Assembly: GCF_003672135.1 (NCBI RefSeq) | Contig: NC_039514.1 | Span: forward strand, 7,135,287 to 7,199,286 | From: Ooceraea biroi | Taxonomy: Eukaryota > Arthropoda > Insecta > Hymenoptera > Formicidae | DNA: 64,000 nt | Reading direction: 5' to 3' | Shown: piece after piece, positions 20,501 through 34,200 of the stretch | Position numbering within the stretch: the stretch's first letter is position 1 | Layout: the number at the start of each line of letters is the position of its first letter | Translations under genes and position numbers: made by a program | The notes under the pieces: generated by a model | Seen by the model: only the letters and a program-made list of their open reading frames with translations | Databases searched by the model: none | Told to the model about the DNA's origin: nothing

Positions 20501-23500
20501 ATGTGTGTATATATATAGAAATAGAGAGAGAGGGAAAGAGATTGCAGGACGACGGAGGGTTTGCCATACTCGCGTCTCAGGTCCTGGAGGGTCTCCGGAT
20601 AGGTTGCTAGGTCGGTGGCATTTTGTTTCCGGCAGAATTGCTCCCGGACGAGTCGCTGAATGCCATCGTCTCCTAATTAGTCCTTAAACGAAAGGTAATT
20701 CATGCAGCCGGCGTGTAAGCCCGGCGTGCAAACTTCTCGCTGCGCTATTCGAAACGTTTACGCAAACTTGGCATCCTGGCCGCGATCCTCAACGCGGATC
20801 GTCGCGAGCGCTCCGTTCATCAACAGAGGCACCATTCTCCCCTTTACCTCTGTCCGCAAAGCGCAATCTCAGAGTAACTATCCGAAACAATATCAGCGGC
20901 AGGCGGATGCCGCGCTCTGAGAAGAAGATCATTAACGCGCGACGTTAATAATCGAAATGCAGATCGCAGAAGCGAGATCGAGACGGGGACTCGTGCAACC
21001 GTGTGTCTTAACTGAAAACTGATGGAACGACGTTATTCTACCTCGCGTAACGTATCATACCGTTTGCTTCAGACAAATCACGCTGCCAGGAAGAATCGAA
21101 CGACAGTATCGAGAACTGGCAGCGACAATCATCGACGCAGGCGGCAATAATTTCGAGCGAATTGCAGCAATTCACAGGTAAGCAATTTTGGATTACAGGG
21201 CTCCGGCGAATTAAGCTGCACGGATGAAAGTGGGATAACCCCGCGCATTGCCCTACTCGTAGCCGATTAATTAAGCGCGACGCGATTCATGGCAGGAGCC
21301 AATTTACGCAATTGCCACTTTTTGGTGCGCGGCGCGGCGCATCGGGGCCGACGTGTGTCTGTAATTTGATCCGCCGACAATACGGGCGAGCCGGGTTTCA
21401 CAACCCTCCCGTCCCTCCCCTTCACGCCATCGCCACCCCCCCCCCCGACCGTCCTGCTGCAACCACCCGCCGCTATCACCCCGGTCGAACTATCGCAAAA
21501 CACTCGATTGTAATTTAAATGACGCATACGCTTATAATTAACTGAACGCGCGACAGGTAGAGAGAACGCGCCGGCGGAACGTAATACGTTCCCCGTGATA
21601 TGAATTAACGAGCGGGCGATAGCTAATTCACGCGCGTGTTACCACCGCTGGTGATCCACCCCCCCCCCCGCTCGGTTCGGGTGGAGAGGCTCCTGCGGGG
21701 TGGAGGAGCGCCACTACATACGTACGTAATCTTCTCGCGTGGAAACCCCGCGGAGAACAAGGGAAGAGCACGACGACGATTCGTGCTCGTGGTTGGATGC
21801 TGGCGAACAAGGAACCGGCGCGGAGAGAAATGTGTGGCGGAGGCGGCGGCGGCGTCGACGGCCGCGGCGGTGCGGTGGCAAGAGGTGGGAATAGGGATTC
21901 CATTATTTAACCGAGGTAGTTTAGGCGAGTATTAGGGGGTTGAGTTTATGACACCCCTCGGCTGTCCGGATTGCCTATTAATACGATATGAGCACCGCGC
22001 TCTACGGGCGCGCCTCCGCGCGCACGCCACCGCATCGCACCCTCGTTTCCCGGCCAGCCTCGGTGTCGCTCGATTTTTTTGGCTTTTTTAGGGTTGTTTG
22101 TTTCTTTTTCCTTTCTCTTTCTCTCTCGCTCTCTTTTTGTGCGGAATTTTGACACGATGCATCGCGCGGATTCGTAGTTCCGCGCGCGTTAAACCGACGC
22201 CACCGGATATGAAATCTTTGATGCCATTGCGACTTCGCTCTCGGATGTCATACCGGTTATTCCGTGTCTGCAGAGGGCAGGATTGTCAAAAAGCAACAAA
22301 CTAAAGAAATGGGATGAATTTCAGTAAATAGCGAAACGCAAGTTTGCAAATTTCGGACTCAGATTTTCTTTAAATATTATTTTACGTTTTTCTGAATATA
22401 ATTACAAACAGACTGCAAGTACTTGAAGATATTTTTATTTGCAAATTAAGAATCAAGATACGATAGAATGAGGAACGACGCAACGTCATGATATAGTACA
22501 TTACAAGACGCATTGTTCAGTTTAAGGGTAGTTATAAGCAACATCCCGCTAGTAAGGAGCTATACTAGACATTTGTCTCCGCAGGCTGCTGCCGGGCATT
22601 CCCCCGTGTTATTTCAAGCAGAACAGTAACCGGAACCATCGACTGACTCCACGACCACTTGCCCGATTCGGGGCCCTCGGCTCGAGCGCTTACATCCCCC
22701 TCGGCGAGTCGCTCGTCGATGGTTTTCTAATTTGGCGTGCAAACACTCGCTTTATGGCGAGCACCGAGTAGCGAATACGTTGACGGAGCGCAATCCGCAG
22801 CGGGTTACCCGCGTCAGGGGGCTAAGTGTGCCCCAAGTAAGTACCGGCAAACGATCATCCTTCCGTCATCCCCCATCGCGAACCGCATTCCCCTTTCTCG
22901 CTGATTTACACGCGTTACACCGGCGCGACGAGGACGTACCCCGGGGCACGTGCGTATACGCGCGTAAACGACCGTCGTAGAGGCCCCCCGTTCCCGATCT
23001 CCCCCTCACCGTCTTCTTGCCCTTTCGGGAGTTGCGCGCCCTACGCCGCCCGGGTTTGCCGTGCTACGACCACCGTGCGACGGGGGTAGCCCTTGGTGGT
23101 GAGTCCTCGTCGACGTACCCCGCGTTGGTGTGCGATGCGCGCGCGCGGGTATCGGGCCCCCGCTGCACTCCGGCTAACAGAAGGCAGATCTCTCCCGGGA
23201 GACTCGACGCTTGTTTGCGCTGCTTATCATCAGTTCCCATTAATATTAAACCGCATTCAACGAACGAAGCCCGCGCCCGGCCACCCCACGGCGGCCGCTC
23301 GATGTGTACATAGGTATAGAGGCGCGCGAGCGCGCCGTATACCGGGTGTCCCGCTCCTCCTCGCGTCTACGGGTTCGCGGTGGCGATTTTTCTTAGCGAA
23401 AATTCGAATCTACGTCCGTAGCAGTCATCAATCGACTGTTAACAATAAATAATTGAAATTCTGTTAGAGTGCAGTTTACTAAAAAATTGCGTAAAATAAG

Positions 23501-26500
23501 AGAAAATTTCGTTATCCATAGTTTGCCTCTAAAATTATAATTTAGAAATTACCGAGGAGCGAGTAAGCGCTTTTGCACAATTTTTCTTACGATCAACCCC
23601 CGGATTGGCTTAAGGAAGCGACATCCGGATACCTGGTATACCACATGCAGACATGCTCCGTACGCTCTCTCTGCACCTTCTCTCATACTTACATGCACAC
23701 AGTGGTTACTCGAGCGTGAGACCACCGCGTGCGTCGGTGTGCGAGAACCGCCGTGCACATACATGTATATGCACGCGCAAATCGGCGTTTCACGCAGACA
23801 CGGTCGATTGTGTCGCGCGGGATGCGTACCGAGGCACGAAATGTGTGTGCATGTGTTACACACGTGTACACATACGTGTATGCGGGTCCACATAGCCGAT
23901 CTCGGACGTGTGTGTAGCCCGAGTTCACCGTCGGCGCTGAGCCGCGGGGGGTGGGCGAGAGGGTGCTCAATTTTCACCCTTTGTTTAATCGCCGGCGCTA
24001 CGGAGTCGACTACATTAATTTAATACCCACGCGTGCGCGCCGCTCGATTCTGCAAGGGGGTGGCTTCGGGAAAGGGTGAACTGCCTGCCGTCTTACGATC
24101 AGCGAGCGGGCGCCGAGGTGCAAATACCTGGACGGAATACCTTTTACGAGCGGACCGCGCGCGGTAGCTACTTAAATCGGAATTCGCCGGGGAATTCTTC
24201 GCTACCCCCGTCTCTCGAGAGAGACGCCGATCGAGATTTACACGATGAACACACGTAATTTCCACGGAAATATTGTTTCACGGTGCCGCCTCGCCGGCCA
24301 AAACAGCATTTGCTGGATGCAGCTGGCTTCTTTGCGGTGCGTTTCCGCGCCGCGAGACGAGGTAATTCTGCTACTTGGTGCAGGCGCGTTTATCGAATGC
24401 ATCTGTGAGGGTACACATTGCGCACATTCATCCACTAGAATGAAAAAATAGCGATTTTGTACGGTTGCCTGAAGCTCATTTCTCAAACAAACACGAATAA
24501 TTATGTGTACTTTTCAGGAAATTTACACGTAATTTGCACACAACATTCGAGGAACGGAGACGCCTCCCCAACAGATGCAGCGCGGAAGAAACGAAATCCT
24601 AAGACTTATACCGCCGCGAAAACCGCACGAATTCTAGCTCGGAGTAGTCGAACGACAAATCTGAAAATTGTTGGAATAATTCACACGCGACTGATCTTCG
24701 AATCGCGCAATCCCGAAGCCGAGAAGCGTTGAAAGCGCGGGCTGCGCTCGGAAATCTGTGCGATTTGGCAGAGGACGGCGCAGCTGTTAAAAGATTCGGG
24801 ACGCAGTCGCGAATCCCACTTTCGGTACGGATAGGTAGGAGGAGGAGGATCGAGTCGATTGCGTTTAAAATAAGACTAGTCATCCGCTCGGGGTGGAATC
24901 TCTCGAGCGGGCGGCGCGCAATAGGAGTCCGGGAGGGTAAAGTGTCTCGCTCGTCAGCGAACAGTGGGCGGACGGGACTGCGATCGCTTAGAGGCCAAAG
25001 GACGATTCAATTAGAATCAACCAGAGCAATCCTGTACTTCAACCGGTCCCATTGACCATCCTCTCGACCCATACCGCGTAACTGTGCCCGATCGATCTGA
25101 CGGAATCTCCTCCTACGATTAAAGCCGTGTCCCCAAGTTTGTTCCTGCGAGAGAGAGCCCCGAAAGTGCCGCCGCCTCCTCCTCCTCCTCCAGTGACCCC
25201 CTTCCCGCCACTGCCCCTTTCCACGAGAATTCTGTGCTAAATTTGATCGAACGCGTAACGTTTGCGGTCCACGAAAAATTCACGCGCCCCCGCTAATAAT
25301 CACGGTGGTAATAACGGCGAATTGACCATTGGCCATAATGGTAGATAAAAAATATGACGTAAACAGAGCGAGAGAGGGAGAGAAAAAGTGAGAGAGACCG
25401 TTCTTTTGTGCCGCAATAATGCTCGGCCCGGTGAATTTTTCAAGCATATTTATGCTTTCATTCGCGCGAACAATTTGTGCTCTTTCGTTCATTGCTCATT
25501 ACTTGAATATTTCATGGGCGTTTTTATATTTTACACCGACGAATGTTTTGAAAGCCGCGGCTCGCGGCTCTGATTAGAAAATAAGTACACGGTCTTTGTT
25601 ATGCGTATGATAAATTGCGCGTGTAAAACAGCGCGCGATCGCGTTATACATATATCATCCACCGTCGATCCTTTGCCCGGAACATTTACCTCGCGCGGCC
25701 ATGGTGTGTGTTTTATTTTTATCTCCATCGCGTCGAATTTTGATGTTCAATTCCCTAACGTGCGCGCGGAATTGACCTTTTTCTTCGGCAAACATTCGCA
25801 CGATGGCCCTTTGCTCGACTCGAGTACCTTCGTTTCTCTTATTTTCATTGAAAGTCAATCTTTATTCAGGCAAGACAGCTCTCTCGCGACAGCTACCTCC
25901 GTCACACGTAATTATTCACAATTAATTATTTCGTGTCACTTGGAGATTCCTCTCGTATCATTTCGTGCCACTTTATCGCGAACACTAGGGGATCCAGAGT
26001 GGAAGTTCCTTCGGAAACGTGCCCTGTCACAGTGAACTGAATTCTCGGGAGACGCGATCCGCCAAAACGATAATATATCCGCATAAATTCCCATAAAGAG
26101 AGGGGAAGGACGGTGGAACACGAGCGCGCTCATGGGGACGAGCGATTCCTGGTCGATCGGTTTCAGGGATGATCGTTCGCCTCCTTACTGGCCGCATCAC
26201 GACGCGTACGGACGGGGTGACATCTCATTAGGGAAACAAATTGCTTCACCTCTCGACTCTATGCGTCTCCCCCCGCGTCCGTCCACCCTTCGACCATCGT
26301 CCTTCCGCCACCCCATCGCGCGCGTATGTCGGCGGGCTCCACGTAGAGGTAGAGACGTCAAACCACCAACCACCCCTCCTCCCGCCCCCGCGCAAACGCC
26401 TCCCTCGCTACTTGCACGTGTGCTCATCGTGACGCGCGCGTTTTCGCGTGTGCGTGAAGCGCAAAGGCGCAATTTGAGCGCGGCCGCAATCACCGCGCTC

Positions 26501-26560
26501 GCCGTCGTCGACGTCGGTGGAGTCCTTTATACCGCATCCAGACCGCGTCGCCACTATAAC
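14600..26560. other. Non-coding desert, first part
   Basis: I find no exon with family resemblance, no tRNA and no clear transposon in these 12 kb. Local features are a G-rich patch at 17080-17190, GT-rich runs near 18075-18105, a C/T patch at 19200-19320, a (CGT)n run at 19610-19650, a TA/TG run at 20496-20516, a CpG-dense block at 22700-23400 and a GT/CA-rich stretch at 23690-23920. Long open frames here follow GC or strand bias. Regulatory content for slouch is likely but cannot be located from one sequence. Confidence 0.6.
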
Positions 26561-26569
26561 CGCCTATGA

Positions 26570-27095
26570 TATCGAGCAGGGGAAGGGAGAAAATAAGAGA
26601 GAGACGGAAACGCGGCGATTGAACGAAGGTAGGATGGAGGCAGAAGCGGACGAGCATCGAAAGAGAGGAGCAAAGAGAGAAAGAGAGAGAGAGAGAAGAT
26701 GAGACAGAGAAGAAAGGAGGAGAGCGAGAAAGAGAGAGAGAGAGGAGGGTTGACAGGCGGATCGAGGGAGAAACGCCTGCGGCTGGTAGTCGCCGGCGGC
26801 ATGGAAATGTATTAGGGCTCGCATAGCTAAACTAATTGGTTAAATCTGTTGGGCCGCATAACTGGGAGGCTAATTGGGTGATTTCCTGACAAATTATATC
26901 CACCCCGACGACTACGCCTACTCGGTAGCGGGACCGTTTGTCACTTGACACTTTGAAGAGGCGAACGTCCAAGAAGCGCGAGAAAAAGGGGAGGCGGATG
27001 GGGCCGAGGGGAGTGGTGAGACGGGGGAGGCGGGCGGGAAGAAGAGACCCGAAAGAGCGAAATATAGAGAGAAAGAGAGAGAGAGAGAGATCAGC
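26570..27095. repeat. Two GA-rich tracts
   Basis: Purine-rich sequence with GAGAGA runs at about 26580-26755 and 27055-27090. Between them is an AT-richer piece (26815-26900) with several TAAT/AATTGG motifs of homeodomain type. No coding sequence is seen. Confidence 0.7.
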
Positions 27096-28208
27096 GGGTG
27101 ATCGTGTGCCAGAAACGTCCGGGTTTATTCGCGCCGCGCGGAACCGAGACGCGGACTTATAGACTCGTTCGTTTACATTGCGCCCCGCGTGCTCCCGTCG
27201 TTGCTCCTCGTCAAGACGCGTCGCGTTGCGTCGCAACGAGCGATCGTACGAGGCGTGTGCACGCCTCGAGAGGAACAGACCGCCAGGGACAGACCGCCAC
27301 GTGAAAAATCGATGGAATTTCAACTTCCGGCCGTCCAGCTGCCCTCGCGCAGCAGCTCCGTCGCAAAGTATTCATCCCCATTTTGCAAAATCGCCTGAAA
27401 CATGGAGAACAGGGAAGACCTTGGTCCATGTTTCCTGATGCTGTGAAAAATGACCGCTCTTCCTGTCATTGACGTGGCTTCTGCTTTTCCACGACGTGGA
27501 CGTGGCTGTAAAACGTAAGGGTGAACATCCCCATGTCGCGTTATGTTTCTTTCGAGGGTCTTTACGAGAGAGACTCGCCTCCGCTCCGAAAATTCAGCAT
27601 CCATCCCTGAACGCAACGAGCCATCTGTACGACCTCCCCGGTCCCCCCGGTCCTCCAGCGTCGCGGCGTCGCGGAAATTATTTTTACTAACGAGCCGCGA
27701 TGGGACACGGCCGTAAGTTCCGCGCGAAATTGCGACCGACCGCGCCGTTAATACGCGCGCGGTCGTTAAGAATTCAGACGCCGAGCGTCCGTCGCTCGTC
27801 TGGGAGGCGCGTCGCGACGCGAAATCGCGAGCGGAATCGCGAATTATGAGCTGCACGATGTCGCAGCGAAGGGGAGACGCTCTCCCGCGATGGCCGACGT
27901 CGGCGTCGCGACGGCATTTTTCCGACGACCAGCTGCCAGCTGGAGAGCGTAAGTGGAATAACGAAATCTTATTTTTCGGTCGATTTCACGGTGTCCCGTG
28001 CCCCCGGAACCGCAGTTTAATCACCGGGACAATTAAGTTTAGAAATTGAAAAATCGTGACCTCGACTGGCGCAATTAATCTCTCGCCGCGGCAGATGCAG
28101 GCGGAAGCTGAGTTCAAGATCCAGCGATCTGTACAGACAAAGTGTGTATATATTGCATTGTGTGTGCATGCATGGATCCAATACATAAAAAAAATGACAT
28201 AACGTTCA

Positions 28209-28244
28209 AATTATAATATAGAATTTTATTTCTATATTATAATT
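28209..28244. repeat. Perfect 15-bp inverted repeat, 6-base loop
   Basis: Arms 28209-28223 and 28230-28244 are exact inverse copies of an AT-rich 15-mer beginning AATTATAATATAG. It could be the core of a small degraded transposon or a chance AT palindrome. No target duplication is visible. Confidence 0.8.
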
Positions 28245-28249
28245 CTTCT

Positions 28250-31200
28250 TATTCTTAGAACCTATGATTGCCTCCTAGAATGCACTTGCAGTGTCTTAAC
28301 GTTTCGGTGCGCTTTTTGCGAATATTGCTGCGTAATGTAAATGCTCTTGCGTTATTCGGCGACTGAATTTTCAATATCAATCTTGAAAAAATATCAGGTG
28401 GTTCGTAGGAAAGGGTGAACGCACCTCGGGAGTCGCGCCAGAATTTCGGAGCGTCGTTATTCAGTGCAAAGGTATGACGAATGTAAAGCATGAATTAGTA
28501 TCATCATGTATACTCGTCTAGTGGGCGGAACTTCTCTTCAACAAATTTCGCAATAGCTTGAACTATTAGTTGTCTATCCCGCAGCGTAGCGTGTATTTCA
28601 CAGTCGAGCTCAGCCACTTTGCGGCGTTTCCGCCAGAAAGACGTCTCTGGCACGACGCAACGTTTGGCAGAGCCATATACATTTCACGTGCGAGTTCTTC
28701 GCGCGAGCGGCCGGTATATATACGATGTCGTTAAGTATACGGACAGCCGTGAATTTCAGTGCGACGCGTCTCATTCGTATTTGCTATTAGACGTGCTATT
28801 AATCGCGTATTAAACTGCAAACGCGCGCCGCGGGATATATGTCACGCGCGCGACAATTTTTAGAGGTACGCCACGAGGCGCAAGAGATAACTGAGAATTA
28901 TGCAAAAATGCAATAAAAAATAATATGTGGTGGGAAGCAAATTAAATAATCTCTGGAATTAAAATGGAAATTAAATTCCGGAATTCGCCAGGAATTCCAA
29001 GACTAACAATCAGCTATAATTTTGCAAGTTTCTTTATTCGTTTATCCGAAGGAGCGGATGAACGCATGCGATCGTCTGAATGAAGACACTTCGATCCTCT
29101 AAAAGTCTTCCTGATGGCGGTGACGTCGGATCTAATTTGAGGCACTAAAGGGATTTCAAATAAGAAGCCGGTGGCCTTTGGAAGATCGCGCACGGACAAC
29201 GGTGTCCCTGTTCCGGCTGTCGCGTTTACGAAAAAGTAGGCGATCCGGCCCATTTGTCGCGGACGTCGCGCGCCAGATTTCATGGTCGCCATTAAATGTG
29301 CCATTAGTCGCGAATTAAAGCCGGAGCTCCTGCAGCACGCGCGCGGCGTTATGGCATCGCACGTCGGTATTAGGTCGGCGTCATGGGACACCGTGAGGAC
29401 GCGCGTGTGCCGGGATGGCGAGATGGAGATCCATACGCGCGGAACGCACACATACACACGTATATATATACGTTGCCCAAGTGGATCAGATCGCAGTTAG
29501 GGAACGCAAAGGAGGGAATCTTTTAATTTGACGCACCATAAAGCACGCCTAGCCGGTTTCCATGGGATCCCCGATTTCGCCGATGGTGTGACAGTTGGTA
29601 CCTACCATTGTATATGATATCGTGCGCGGGCGCGCGGGACACCCCCATGGGAGGTCACGGCTGACACCGTGGCGTGTCGTATCGCTGCAATAATAACGCG
29701 TAAGCGATACCCGGACTGCGATCCCCCGCGCCTAATGCGACATAATATATGTATGCATGTATGCGCGGCCACCCCTTCGCCGTTCGCCGTGTATAATGCA
29801 TGTACGCGCGCATATAGTGCGTACATACACACATACATACGCCGCGTCCGTATGTATTCGCTCCTATGTACGCGGCGAATTGCACCAAGGAGCTGTACGC
29901 GCGCACGGGGGGATGGCGGCGCGTAGGATACCCCTTATATACCCCCGCATACACGTAATCGCGTATCGGAGCTCGGGGTATAGCCGTATAATCACCTCCT
30001 TTGGGCCCCATTCGCTCTTTCGCGCGCGCCCCCGCGTGTCCGACATGCCTCCGCATAGCCGTTCGGAGATCGTCCCACCCCCGCGCGTTCCGATAATCCG
30101 GAAAGTAACCCCCATTACATCCCCATTACGCGATCCGCGGCGAGACGCTCTCGCGGATCGCGCTCGCTGACCGAATTTTCGGAGTACGGGGCAACCACCC
30201 CTGAGCAGTTTCCTCTTTCCACGCGTTCTCTCTCTTTTTTTTCTTTCTCTTTTTTGTAATGCAACTTTTGTAATAAATGCGCTACGTTCGGCAGCGGCGT
30301 TGAGCAAATATCCTTTGTGCGCTGCGGAGCGAATGCATAATGCGACAATTTTTCCCGACCGGCGTGTATAATGTATATATTTTTTCGGGCCATTGTACGT
30401 TCGTTTCCGTTCCTCCCGCTCTCCCTCTGCTCGCCCCGGACTCGTAGAAATAACGTATACCTGCATTTTACATTTCGCCCGCGCGCTGGAGGGTAACAAC
30501 ACGCGCTCGCACGTCCGTGCGCTCCGCGGCGCGGCGGCCGTTAATGCACTAACTGTTGGAAACTTGCTCGGCGGTTTAAACGAAATTGCACTTAATAATT
30601 TACATTAATCGATGCTCAATAGCCTATAGGAAATGCTAATTGCGGGCGGGTAATCGCTAACAATTAACGTTCACGCGATTACACAGCCGGCGTCATTGTG
30701 TGCCGCGCCGTGCGTACACTCGGGCGGCGGCGGCGGTGGTGGCAGCCAGGAGGAAAACTGCGACGTATAAATGGGAATTAGTAACGTATTCGGCCGAACA
30801 AACAGAAACACACATCGTAGTGCGCGCGGCGGTTTCGCGAAGCATACGAAACGGCCGCAGCGGCAAATCGCACGGCGTGTCTGCGAGCGCCTGGAAAATC
30901 CGTGAGATGCACTTACGTAAATGGATCCGCCAGTTTCCCGCTCGCGTGCGCTCGTGCGCGGGGTGTCGCCCGCGAATCTCACCCTTAATGAAAGTCCTCG
31001 CGCTTTCTTCCTTTTCCTATTTTTTTGTTTTTTTTTTGTTTCCGCAAATATTGAATTTGACCGCCGCGAGCGTCTTCCGCCAATTTTCATCCAATTTTCT
31101 GACATCCAAACTTCGCGATAATTATATATCAAATTGATATTCGGGGAAATTTAAGTTAGCAATTAAGCGAAGTTGAGCGCGGGTGGACGGCAAGTTTGTT

Positions 31201-34200
31201 TTTTAATTGCACTTGGGAGAGTTTGCGAAGGATCTTTCATTCCCGATCGCGCTTGTAATTGGATAGCTTGTAGTTGGTAATTTGATGTCTCCGCGAGACC
31301 ATCACGGAAACTCGTTGTCACAAAATGAAGCGCAAGTTTGCGGGACACCCTGCGCGCATTTAAATCCGCCCGATCCATTTAATGCCGGCAGTAAGGAGCT
31401 CGTTAGCGGCGCGTTTTCGTCGCCGCTATATTTTTCATGATGAAATATAGATCGGAGGCGATAACGCGGCAATGCCAATTGCCGTCGTAATTAACGTTAT
31501 TACCGCGGGATTGGGGCATTAAGATTTTCTGAAATGGAGCCGTCACTGGATATAGCTATCTCGACGCTACCGTCGTCGTCGTCGTCGGTAGCGTTACTGA
31601 AGTATAACAGTCATATATCATTCTGTTCTCCATGAACCTAATTTCCGCTCGTGTCACGCGTAATTTCGTCTACTTTTTCAAGAACACCCCGATCTCTAAT
31701 TAGGGGTAAACGATCAATCACTCGGCCGCGGAGTAAATCAAAGGCGGAGCCTCTTAATGAGACGCGTATCATAGACCCGGAACTTATTTCCCGGCGCTTA
31801 AGCGTTGCCGTTAAATCAGGCTCTCAGGCATTACCGTTACCTCCATTCTCGCGCGATTCTGTTTCACTAATAAGAGACGACGTGACAGTCCTGCGTCACG
31901 TAAATCCTGCCCCAGCTACTTTCTCTCGTACTAATAATTTGGACAGCACAGTTGCTCTCGCAAGCGAGAGACGCATGATCGTCCTCGCCGATGGTCAGAC
32001 GATTTTAGCATTTAATTGACGTGCCGCCGCGTTGCGATGCCACAATGGAACGATCGTTGCTCATCGTTGGACGGTGTTCACGGGGAATCTCGATTTGCTG
32101 CTCATTACGCGGGTCGATATCAAAGTCGCTAATGCGAGCCTGCCATTATCGGGCACTGAAGCAGATCAGAGCGGCTGGGGTAAATGTCGTCCGCGTCGCG
32201 ACTAAACGCAGCATCAAGGAGCATTCCAGCCATGCGTCACGGGGTTAAGGAAAGGGCGTGCTGTCCGCATTGATTTACGCGGAGGAGGATGGTAAGCGAG
32301 AGAACGAGAGGAGAGCCGCGAGGCTGCGGGAGAGGGTGGGCTGCCGGATGAGGGGGATGAGAGGGTGAATACGCGCAGGGGATGCCGAGGAAGTTCCGGG
32401 GGGGAGGGAGGGCCAGGGACCCGGTCCGCGTAGTCGTAGAATCCGAAACCACGTGATCGAAATAGTCGATTCCATCCACCGCCTTTCGACCCTCCGGAGA
32501 GGTGCCTTTCCTCCCGCGCGCGATCCGACTCCCACTCCCCTGTTCTCCAATCAACCCTCCGCCCGCTCTTCTCGCCCGGCTCTCTTCCTCTCACTCACCC
32601 TCTCTCTCTTTCTCTCTGTCCCTCTTCAACGCTATTCGTCGCCACCGCCACCCACGCCCGGTCGCGTGGATACGTGGTCGAACCGCCGCGAGGACACCGT
32701 ATAATTATCGGATGGCAGGTAACTCGAACGCTCTCGCCCGGTTTTAATTGGCCAATTATCGTGGCGCGAATAGATGCTGCCGCCGGTCCAGATAGGCGTG
32801 AAACTTTTGGGGTGGCCTGCTCACCGAGCGACACAACGCGACTTTCTGTGACGAATATCTCTTGGCAGGAGGGTGCCGACGCGCGCGCGGTCGCTCGGCG
32901 GGGCACGTGCGGGGGTCGGCGAGGGGGACCACGGAAACGTGGACGTGCGAGAGGAGAGCGACGAGGGTGCGCGGGTATATCGAGAAGGGAAGATCGACGG
33001 GGTGCTCGGTGTGTTGCGCGAACGGCGTGCACACCGTATACCCACACCACCGTCGTACCCCCTATACGTGCGCCTATCCATGTGCAGCGGACGGGTAGAA
33101 TCGGGATCAGAATCGGGAACACGAACGGGCGCAAATTGGTCACGGCTGGTCTGTCCGATCGCCCCCGTGCGCCCCACCTTCTCAACGGCACCCCCCTCGT
33201 CCCACGCCGCACACCCCCTCGCCCGCGTTCGATCGCTCTATCAACCCCCTCTCGTCGCCGCGGTCGTCCGCCGTTCTCTACGTCTACGTCGCGCCAACTA
33301 GCTAACCTACCGACTCGGCGAGTTGGGGGGTGGGTCGGGGGTGTACTGTTTTGGAACTATTAGGGACCATCGCCCGAACCCCCGTCACTGTAGCAGGTGG
33401 AGTAATCTCGGTGCTCACCTGCGCCGTAATGACACGGGGGGATTCACGGTGTTTTCCGGCAGTGCGATGATCGACAATGGGACGCGCCGTGATTCTCGTC
33501 GGGGGCGCGTAGTCGATATCCAAGGGGGTGGTTTTGCGCGCCTGCTTCCTCCCCCTACCCCTCCCCCCCCGAGTTACGTGTCGTTATCACCTCGGAGACG
33601 AGCGACGCATTTAAGGGCACCTGGTGCGCCCCGGTGCGCGGCACCGTTACGCGTTGTTACATTAGCGGTCCGAATTATTAATCAAGTTTTGGCGTACTAC
33701 AAATCGAGTGGCAAACAGCGTATGTATACGGAATGCACCCGCAAATGACCCCGATCCATCGTACGTTAACGACACTTACCGAGCACGTTAATTCTTTATC
33801 TCTCGCGCGGCAGGTAAAATATTGATTTGCAGCGAAGGCTTCGCGTCAAATCGTTTATTATAATTTCCGACGGTGCACCAATTTTTCGCCATCGTGATGA
33901 AAATTGCGGCGATTAACGATAACTGCTGCGCTGCTTCGCTAAACCGCCTCTTCCTTCGTGATGACAATAATTGGCTGCAACTCGAGGACAGAGAGCATGT
34001 GACGAACACGAGTCGGCCGACATCGGGCAGCAAATCGACTCTAAGTGACGCGAGTGAAACCGCGCTCATTTGTCCACGGATAATTGACATCAAGTTTAGA
34101 ATGACGTTTCGAAGGGCGGACATCGTGGAAGCGATATTTTGGTAGACGCGGACTGTGAATTATTACGTTCGTTCGTTCACGTGACAAGACGGAATGAGAG

